Assembly: GCA_033002965.1 (NCBI GenBank)
Contig: JAURVB010004899.1
Location: 19,894-83,893, forward strand
Length of the DNA: 64,000 nucleotides
Origin: Piper betle
Lineage: Eukaryota > Streptophyta > Magnoliopsida > Piperales > Piperaceae
Direction: 5' to 3'
Both the position numbers and the translations under genes were made by a program. This document shows, piece by piece, positions 56,347 through 64,000 of the stretch (within the stretch, counting starts at the first letter, position 1; every line of letters starts with the position of its first letter). Below the pieces are notes generated by a model. It saw only the letters and a program-made list of their open reading frames with translations. It was not told where the DNA came from and did not search any database.

Positions 56347-57405
56347 ATGTTCTCCACCAAGTTCGTCCTCACCTTCGCCCTGCTCCTATCGATGCCGCTC
56401 TTGTCTCTGCTGGCCCCCCGCATTCTACCCCCGCGCAACCTCCCCCGCATTGTCTCCATCCCCGACGAGCTCGACGACCTCGCCCTCTTCCGCCGGGCCT
56501 CCCTCTCCGCCTCCAACGTCATCATCCACACTGCCTCCGCCTCGGCCGCAAAGCCCCCGCCCTCCGACCCCAAGATCGCCTTCCTCTTCCTCACCAACTC
56601 CGGCCTCCCCTTCGCCCCCCTCTGGGCCCGCTTCCTCCGCGGCCACGACGCCCTCTTCAACGCCTACATCCACGCCGACCCGGCCGCCCCGCTGCTCGCC
56701 TCCCCGCCGCCCTTCCGCCACCTCCTCATCGCCTCCAAGCCCACCCGACGCGCCTCCCCGACCCTCATCTCCGCCGTCCGCCGCCTCCTCGCCGCCGCCC
56801 TCCTCGACGACCCCCGCAACGCCTTCTTCGCCCTCCTCTCCCAGTCCTGCGTCCCCCTCCACTCCTTCCCCTTCCTACGCCGCACCCTCCTCAACCCACC
56901 GGCTCTGGCGCCGGCCCGGTCCGTGAGCTACATTGAAATCCTCTCGGACCAACCCGGGCTATGGGACCGGTACACGGCCCGTGGCGACCCGGACTCCACC
57001 ATGTTGCCCGAAATACCCTTCGACCAGTTCCGGGTCGGCTCGCAGTTTTTTATCCTGACCCGAGCCCACGCATTGGCCGTGGTCAGGGACCGTCGGCTCT
57101 GGCACCGGTTCAGACTGCCTTGCAAGAAGACGGAGTCGTGCTACCCAGAGGAGCACTACTTTCCGACGCTGCTCAACATGAAGGACCCGGCCGGGTGCGC
57201 CGGATACACCCTGACTTGGGTTAACTGGACCGGCAGCACCGGCGGCCACCCGTACACGTATGGCCCGACCGACGTGTCGGCTGCTCTGGTTCGCCTGCTC
57301 AGGAAGTCGAACCACTCGGTTCCATATATTTTTGCCAGAAAATTTGCCCCGGCCAGCCTGGAGCCCCTCCTTGCCCTCGCTGACTCCGTCATCTTACGCG
57401 ACTGA
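56347..57405 (+). CDS. Core-2/I-branching-type glycosyltransferase (GT14/DUF266)
   Basis: Intronless, about 70% GC, 352 residues from the ATG at 56347. Upstream in-frame codons contain no ATG, so this start is preferred. Residues 4-25 are a hydrophobic signal anchor (FVLTFALLLSMPLLSLLAP), giving a type II Golgi membrane protein. The lumenal domain shows PKIAFLFLTNSGLPFAPLW, then FNAYIHADP, SQSCVPLHSF, SYIEILSDQPGLWDRY, FRVGSQFFILTRAHA and CYPEEHYFPTLL, the motif order of plant DUF266 proteins related to GT14 beta-glucosaminyl/glucuronosyl transferases. The acceptor is unknown; cell-wall arabinogalactan or related glycans are plausible. Possible N-glycosylation sites occur at NWTGS and NHS. 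Confidence 0.9.
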   Translation: MFSTKFVLTFALLLSMPLLSLLAPRILPPRNLPRIVSIPDELDDLALFRRASLSASNVIIHTASASAAKPPPSDPKIAFLFLTNSGLPFAPLWARFLRGHDALFNAYIHADPAAPLLASPPPFRHLLIASKPTRRASPTLISAVRRLLAAALLDDPRNAFFALLSQSCVPLHSFPFLRRTLLNPPALAPARSVSYIEILSDQPGLWDRYTARGDPDSTMLPEIPFDQFRVGSQFFILTRAHALAVVRDRRLWHRFRLPCKKTESCYPEEHYFPTLLNMKDPAGCAGYTLTWVNWTGSTGGHPYTYGPTDVSAALVRLLRKSNHSVPYIFARKFAPASLEPLLALADSVILRD

Positions 57406-59464
57406 CGGGGAGGTAACGCCGCTACCTGTTGGGTCAGTTTTCTCCTTCAAAGGCCTCTTTCCGTTACAGGTTCGGTTCTTCCTATTCATCACCATTTTCT
57501 CTCGCTTTAAACGGCCGTTTGGGCCGGTCTGTGGCCGTTTTGTTGTATGACGGGCACGCGTGTAATGATGTGATTGGTGATTTCTTAGAAACGTTGTGGG
57601 TCCTACATGCACGGTCAAATGGGAATCATCCCAAGTTATTTTATCTAGTGTGATAATTATTGGTTGGCAATGAGAGTATTGTCTTATTATATATATATAG
57701 AAAACCCGGTTTAAACGTGAATCTCAATTTTTGTATGATGGCAATAAAATATATGGCTGTTTAAATGATTCGATAATTCTGGATTTTTTTCTGTTGTGAA
57801 AAGTTTGTTGGGCATGGTGGGCGGTTTGGAAATGTAACAATTTCAACGCTCCAAAAGCTAAAAAAGAAGCCTAACTTACTTGATGGCAACAGTTGGTTGG
57901 TATAGATACAAGCAATGGGTTATTGGTGTTGACTATAAGAAGTTGTTTTTAAGACTTTTGATGGTGCATTTGGCTTGTTTTAGGACGTGAGGGTGTGCTG
58001 GTTTAGTTGTTAAGTTGTTCAAGGTTGGACTTTGATCTATCATGTTAGTGAGTTGTTGAAGAATGGTTGAAATAGAAAAAACATTAGTTTCTCTCGACTC
58101 ACCTAGCAACTGTCTAATAATAACTAAGTGGTTGTTCGGTTTGGACATATATCTGTATCTATTGAGGACTGACTAATGGCATCTAATCACATCTTGATGC
58201 CGTGTGCAAGCTAGACTTTTTGTAACTTTTTTGGGTGAGTTTACAAGAAAAGATGGTCAGAGTTAGGTTGGTTAGCTATATAACACAATATTGTTTCTGT
58301 TATTCATCTTTGTTTCAATATCTTCATTTTTTATCTCTTTAGCATTTTTTTTATGGATTGTTTCAGGAAGGACTCTGGATTTTGAGGTTTTAAGGATGTG
58401 GATCATTGGGCCAAACATTATGAGTTCAAGTCAAATGCTAAGAATGACAAAAGTCATTGTGCTTGTTAAACTAAGCTGTGAATGTGAGTGCAAGGAGAAA
58501 TGAAAAGCTGGCCAGCACTCGAAGCCGTTTACTGGGTTGCTCCATATTTCTGTTTTCTTCAATTTCTTTCTGCTTGTATAGATGTTATATATGTAAGTTA
58601 TATGTATCATTAATGATGAGAATGCTCAAGCAGTGTACCATTTTGCACTCTTTGCTCCCCATTCTGTTTTTCTTGTGCCATTGATTAATATCTTTTCATC
58701 TTCTGAGATCAGGGCATAAATCGTATTGGGATCCATGCAAGCTCACAATTGACAATGTTTTACTAACAAGTACCTTGCTTGACTCGAGCCGAGTCATCTC
58801 ATGGTTGACTCGGGCCAAGTCATGTCATGGATTAGTATGTGTCACAAATATGCTACTTGCATTCTCTACCGTCTCAGATGCTTGGTTTCTGATCGTCCAT
58901 TTTACAGGGCAACAAATTTGGACCCTTTGAAAGGTCATTCGTAATGTGATTTTTTTCAAGAATCAAATTGAGGATAATTAATTGGTGCAAGAAATTGGTG
59001 GTTAATTAAAACAAATTATGCGCCTCCGACTTTAATTTCCTAGAAAATGATGTCTTATTATGTGAATGACTGGTGTGGTATGATTCACCAATAAAAGGAT
59101 ACCAGTATGAATGTTCAATTTATGTGTTACAGGTTCTAAAATGAAATTGTTTTCTTCAACCTTGCAAATCGACTTACAAAACTGAGAACACCGGTTTCAT
59201 TTGAATATGCAAAAAAGAGAAGGGCAGGACAACAATAACAATTTTTCCATCAGTTGCCAACAATTAATACAACGTCTAAACAGGCACAGATGACAGCATT
59301 TGATCCTTCAACTGTAACATGGATCTTGATGCAAATCAATGAAAGCCTCAATTCAGCTTCTTCATTGAGCAAAAATAATGTTTGCTTTACATTCAAGTTA
59401 AAGAATGAGATAGCTTATGCATTTATGGTCGACGAATTCCTCTGCAGTTGTTGTAAATGATTCC
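57406..59464. other. 3' region of GT14-like gene and spacer
   Basis: Contains the GT14-like 3' UTR, then unassigned sequence and the 3' UTR of the OEP39-like gene on the other strand. A short repeat of GACTCGAGCCGAGTCAT/GACTCGGGCCAAGTCAT occurs at about 58780-58830. No gene supported. Confidence 0.45.
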
Positions 59465-62400
59465 TTATGAAGCAATGTTGCCAATGCCAATGTAAACAGT
59501 CTTCTGTTGGAAGGCATTCATGGCATAATCAATCTTTAAGTTACCAGCAGGAGAATTTAATCTAATACCAAAGCCGAGCCCAAATCCAGATCCAGGTTTT
59601 CCTTGCCGAAGAGCGGGGTTGCCTGCACAAATATTTGTCATTTAGTCTAAACGTTCACAATGATATTTTTCAGGCAGATGATTTGTATATTTCCGACTGT
59701 GGAAGAACATAAATCATGTCATAGATGAGCACCCTTGAAAGGATTAGATATCCATAGCTGATCAAGATGATAGCAATTGAAGAAAAGCAGCAGGCATAGG
59801 ACAATTACCCGGAACAAGATGGCTAGAACCTAGATCAGATCCGCAGTCCATAAAGAAAGCACCATCCAAACCCTTAGCCTTAGACAAGAGCAGGCAAGCA
59901 AACACCAAAAACAGTGTATGTTTAGGAAATTAATCACTAGAAAAATGATTAAGCCAAGGTAGCATTTGAGAAGTCAACAAATTGAATAAAATTCTCAGTC
60001 TTTGCACAAAACAGTACTGTTGGGTTCAGTTTACTTATTTCTTCTCAAGTTGTATGACAAGACTTAAGGAGTGAAGCAATTAGCAAATAAATGGATAAAC
60101 AGAATCACTATTATCATGTCCAGCAAAACATATATTGTGAATTACTGAAACTACATTTATCAGCAATATATGAAGCTAAATCAACAATATAATCTCTCTA
60201 AAATATGAAATGTGACAGGAATGGTTGCAGCTTAATAAATTGATCTCTGAAATAGCTTGCTCATACAATTAGACAAGAAGAACAAACGAGATTATTGCAA
60301 AGAAGGGGACAATAGCAATTATAACCATATTAGTAAAATCAGCATAACATGGAAGGATAATTAGCTACACTCATATAATCAGCACTGCATGAACGATGTA
60401 TGATTCAGGTATGAATTTTATAACTTTTCTTCACATACCAAAGGGATTGTAACTTCACTGTTCATCACCACACACGATCTCCCTGAACCTACTGCACCTT
60501 CCCCATATCCCCTAATACTATCAAATCCCCCAATTGCAAATGCTTGATATGGGGCCATGTCCCCTACAATGGAACCGCCTGTAAAGCTGTTAAATGAGAC
60601 ATAAGTTCTGAAGCTGATAAATGATGGCTAACCCAGAAAAAAAGAAGAAAGGCACAAGTAGTTGTGAAAAAGAAATTACCTCGTCAAGAAAAATGCTGGA
60701 CCCAGCTTAACACCTTTTGATGCACTAAACTTGAATTTATTGAATATTAGCCATTTTGATAAAAGAGGAAGTCCTTGCTCTATTTGAAAATTTAGCTGAA
60801 TCATAAAAATATTATCAATGAGAAATACAATCAGTCATTCTTCAGTGTGGAGAAGAAGACACTGAGGTGTTTTCCAATCTTACTTTAGAAAATCTACGGT
60901 CATCAGCAATTGCATAATTAGACTCTTGCTTCAAGATGATCATATTATCATGGGGATTGCCACTGCATCCAAATAAAATAGCTCTAATCAGAATTAAATT
61001 TTTAATGAGGAGGCCCAATCTTCACAACAGTCATCTTATGCAAAGCTTATAGTCAAGCAAAACCAGAGCTTTCATTAAAGCAAAAATGTATACATAATGA
61101 TTAATTTAATTTACCAACCTGAAAGTTATTGGAAGCCCATCTGAATCTGTTAGCATTGGACGGCCATCATTGTTTACTGGACGAACATGCTAAGATCAAA
61201 CACACAAGGGATGAACAGAAGCTTACATTTACTAAATCATCCTGTTAAATGGCAGAAGTTTTATCATCATTGTGGATGTAATAAACACACCTCAAACTTG
61301 ACGCTCATATTGCTACTCCAGTGGGAACCTCTTGGCTCATTGATATCAACACCAGCTGAGAAGCGACGTAGATTGACACCACTAGCCCCAGAACGGGTGA
61401 AATTATCGACCGGAGGCCCATGAACTCTAACCTCGGGTGAATTTGAGTGCTGCATTAGTTGATGCCAAACTGAAGTAATAGACTCCGGATATGAACTTGG
61501 AAAATATGGCAATTTATCTTATGCAAGTACTTGGACATTAAGGGAATGAAGACAACAAACAAACAAGGACAGCAATCGCAAACCTGAAAGACGAATGATT
61601 GTTGTGAGAGCCACTCATGCCTAGGCTTCCTAAAAGAAATCGAGACATTGGTGTCATACAATCCCTTGTCCCAAGACACATCAAGCTTCTCACTTTTTCC
61701 AAAGAGATTTGGGTGCTTGATGCAAAAACTGTAATTTCACAACCAAGCTTTGCTTATCTTCTACTGAATTTCAAAGAAGAATGGCAAATGGTGCAGTAAC
61801 AAATGGTGGACTACTGAATGAAAATGCTCATACCTTCCAACAACCTCTGAAAGGGGATTACTGGATTCCCTGATTCAAAAGAGAAAGAAGATTAAGTTAG
61901 TCCAGCAAATCATCTTTTTTAATAGATGACTCTAAATGCTACAAGGGCAGTTCCAGACTATGCAACATGAATTTCATTTATACACTCGAAGTAACAATAC
62001 TGACATAATTACCATGTATACAACAAATTAAACAGCAAAACAAGACTTATTTTTTGATAAAGACAAAACATGACTTATTACAAGTATGTTTCGAGCAGGT
62101 TTCTAAAGGTCGTTGATCGTTCAATTATATAAACACCAATCAAATCTCTCTTTTTCAACACGTAGACAACACACCAAACACTTAATTCAAAATTTTTTAC
62201 CACAATCAGACCAAATTCATTAATCCAGCTAGCCAAACCAGAGACAACCTCCAAACGCTATCATCCTAAGAAATAGATGTAACTAATAAAAATCATCATA
62301 AAGGACGAGAAAAATACCGAGGAGGAGAGGGCACCAAAAGTGCCCGGCAGAGCTTGTGGGTGAGATCAACATTGACATCTATCTTAGCTACAAACCATGA

Positions 62401-62536
62401 AAGTAAAAAACAAGACAAGAAATTACCATAATAGGCAAAAAAACAAGAAGAAGACAGGTGACAATCAGAAGAAGGGCTAGAACTTGAGTGCCAAGAACGA
62501 ACCTTTTCCAGCATGGATGCTCTTCTGGGCACCCAT
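59465..62536 (-). CDS. OEP39: Chloroplast outer envelope Omp85 protein, OEP36/OEP39-type
   Basis: Eleven exons, 62536-62503, 62387-62318, 61869-61834, 61728-61584, 61449-61291, 61189-61119, 60962-60884, 60795-60680, 60586-60439, 59878-59809 and 59622-59465, total 1086 nt, 361 residues. All phases close. The protein begins MGAQKSIHAGKAKIDVNVDL and contains KLDVSWDKGLYDTN, PPVDNFTRSGASGVNL, SFTGGSIVGDMAPYQAFAIG, RGYGEGAVGSGRSC and ends NAFQQKTVYIGIGNIAS. The RGYGEG loop and the beta-rich C-terminal half are hallmarks of the Omp85/OEP80 barrel, but there are no N-terminal POTRA repeats, as in the Arabidopsis OEP80 truncated paralogues. Expected location is the plastid outer envelope; its function there is poorly known. 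Exon 10 could start six bases later (second AG). Confidence 0.93.
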
Positions 62537-62759
62537 ACCATCGCCTCTCTTGCAACAAAACCGATACTTTACCACTTCAGACGAAATGGGTCGATCGAGG
62601 AAGAAGGGGAGGAGCGGAGAAATGTGGTGCTTTGCTTGCCGGCGAGGAGTAGCCTGTTTGCTTGCGTTGCTGGTTATGCTCCACGCCACTCATTGGCGGC
62701 GACCGTGGCGCCGTCAAGCAACGGACTCTGTCCTCCACCGTGTTCGGTTTTGTTATTCG

Positions 62760-64000
62760 AGAGTTCTATTAATAATTTTAAATTCTTTATTGTACCGTCC
62801 GATCCCACTCGATACACCTTTAAATTTAATAGGGTTAAGGCGTCCGTACTATTTTAATTTGTATCCAAATTTTCAAATTTAAAATTTTTTAAAATTTATG
62901 ATTTTCTTTCAAATTATAGAATTTTAATTAGTATTTAATTAAAATTTTAAAATTATAATCAAAATAGTACACTAGATGTTAAAATACTAAGGCCAAGTCT
63001 TACTACTGCTGACCAAGTCCGGCTAACGTTGGCCAGACCCGGCCATCTCCTGACTAGATTTGATCAGGGATGGATTCATTTAGCCTGCGGTGGCTAGACT
63101 AGGTGGCTAAACTGGGTGTTAAATTTGGCCGGCAACAATTAAATTTGATTGCACCACCTATAAGACTGCACAGCCAAATTTTTAACTGTGCCACCAGATC
63201 TGACTACGATAGGTCATGACAATTAGGGGAAGAAGAGTTTAGGTTCGTTTTGTAAAAATAATAAATCTGGACCATCTTTGTAATCACACGACCTAAATTA
63301 TGAAATTTTAATTAGTATTTAATTAAATATTGATGACAAAATATGTATTTTAATATCTGATATAATGTTTTGATTATAATTTTATAATTTCATTGGACCC
63401 AGGTAAACTCAATTAGACTAAATATATGTTATGTAAAGGCAGGGAATTTGGTATGGTAACTGGAATAATATTTAAATTTTATTGATTAAAACAAAACATG
63501 TCATACATCAATAACGAGAAATTTACAATAAGAAGGTGTTATTATCTGAAATTTATGATCCAGTGGAATTATTATCTATATTTAATATTTGAGGAGAACA
63601 AATTCAAAATGATAACTTCACCTTCAAATTTGGGTATGGTTTATAATTTAAAGTGATTTTATACAATTCTGTTTAAAAAGCTAACAAAAAATCCTCTCTG
63701 TCAGTTGTATTATTACAAGAATTAACATATACTTATAATTTGTAAATCAATTATTTATACAATAATACTTATCTACCCCATTTTTTTACATTGAAGTGTT
63801 AGAAATTGTTTACTCTTATCACTCATTCGCCTTTTTTGCGTCGTTGTTTATTCGTTGTTTATTCTGGTACTAAAATAATTTTGTGGGCTTCTTAATTCTT
63901 ACTTAATTTAAAATTATAATAATAATTATTTATTATAAAGAAAGCAATGAATTATAATTTCATCTAAATTAAGAATTGAAATGTTAAAATATTTTAATAT
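62760..64000. other. AT-rich spacer with element fragments
   Basis: Upstream of the OEP39-like gene. At 62990-63300 there is a more GC-rich patch. TTTTGTAAAAATAATAAATC then GGACCATCTTTGTAATCACA resembles the interior of E2 near 26270-26380. The rest is AT-rich with no gene supported. Confidence 0.4.

Noticed and set aside
56289..56936. 215-codon and other long frames overlapping the GT14-like gene
   Set aside because: Shadows of a 70% GC coding region; only the GT14 frame has recognisable motifs and a signal anchor.

Overview
This window is plant nuclear DNA, most likely from a monocot. The genes are intron-rich with GT-AG junctions. Several coding regions are strongly GC-rich, with a high-GC 5' end in the p32-like gene, while the intergenic DNA is AT-rich. 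Repeats include solo LTRs, hAT-type MITEs and a TRIM retroelement. I cannot name the species. Ten protein-coding genes are supported; most intron/exon models were built by hand and join into open frames ending at a natural stop.

Layout: (1) 1-1260 (+) the 3' end of a NUP1/NUP136-type FG nucleoporin. (2) 2766-9327 (-) a 13-exon UBP8-type deubiquitinase whose first ATG is out of frame with the conserved start of the protein. (3) 11358-13100 (+) an unrecognised coiled-coil, Gly/Arg-tailed protein. (4) 13381-13770 (-) a small heat-shock-like protein that seems to lack half of its alpha-crystallin domain. (5) 14918-17257 (-) a mitochondrial p32/MAM33 glycoprotein-family protein. (6) 17.3-31.1 kb: a nested transposon block without host genes. 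(7) 31953-34049 (+) plastid SUFB. (8) 39380-43542 (+) an NT-type C2 domain protein. (9) 44784-46788 (+) a MYCBP/AMY-1 homologue whose first coding exon is the ATG alone. (10) 47700-53769 (-) an IQ67-domain (IQD5-type) calmodulin-binding protein with a TE-filled first intron. (11) 56347-57405 (+) an intronless GT14-like glycosyltransferase. (12) 59465-62536 (-) an 11-exon OEP36/39-type outer-envelope Omp85 protein.

The genes are ordinary housekeeping functions (nuclear pore, ubiquitin removal, plastid Fe-S assembly, mitochondrial matrix, chloroplast envelope, Ca2+/calmodulin, cell wall or glycan) and do not form one pathway. The novelty lies in the repeats. An old, AT-decayed LTR copy (about 19.1-20.58 kb and 30.72-31.02 kb) appears to be split by about 10 kb. 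That insert holds three consecutive foldback-ended inverted-repeat elements separated by (TA)n tracts. Two of them carry younger ~2.9 kb solo LTRs of the same family as the split copy, each with a perfect 5-bp target duplication. In the IQD intron a TRIM with ~141-bp LTRs and an initiator-tRNA-Met primer site has been hit by a 1,673-bp solo LTR (target duplication CTTAG), next to a 526-bp hAT MITE (target duplication AGTGTGAC).
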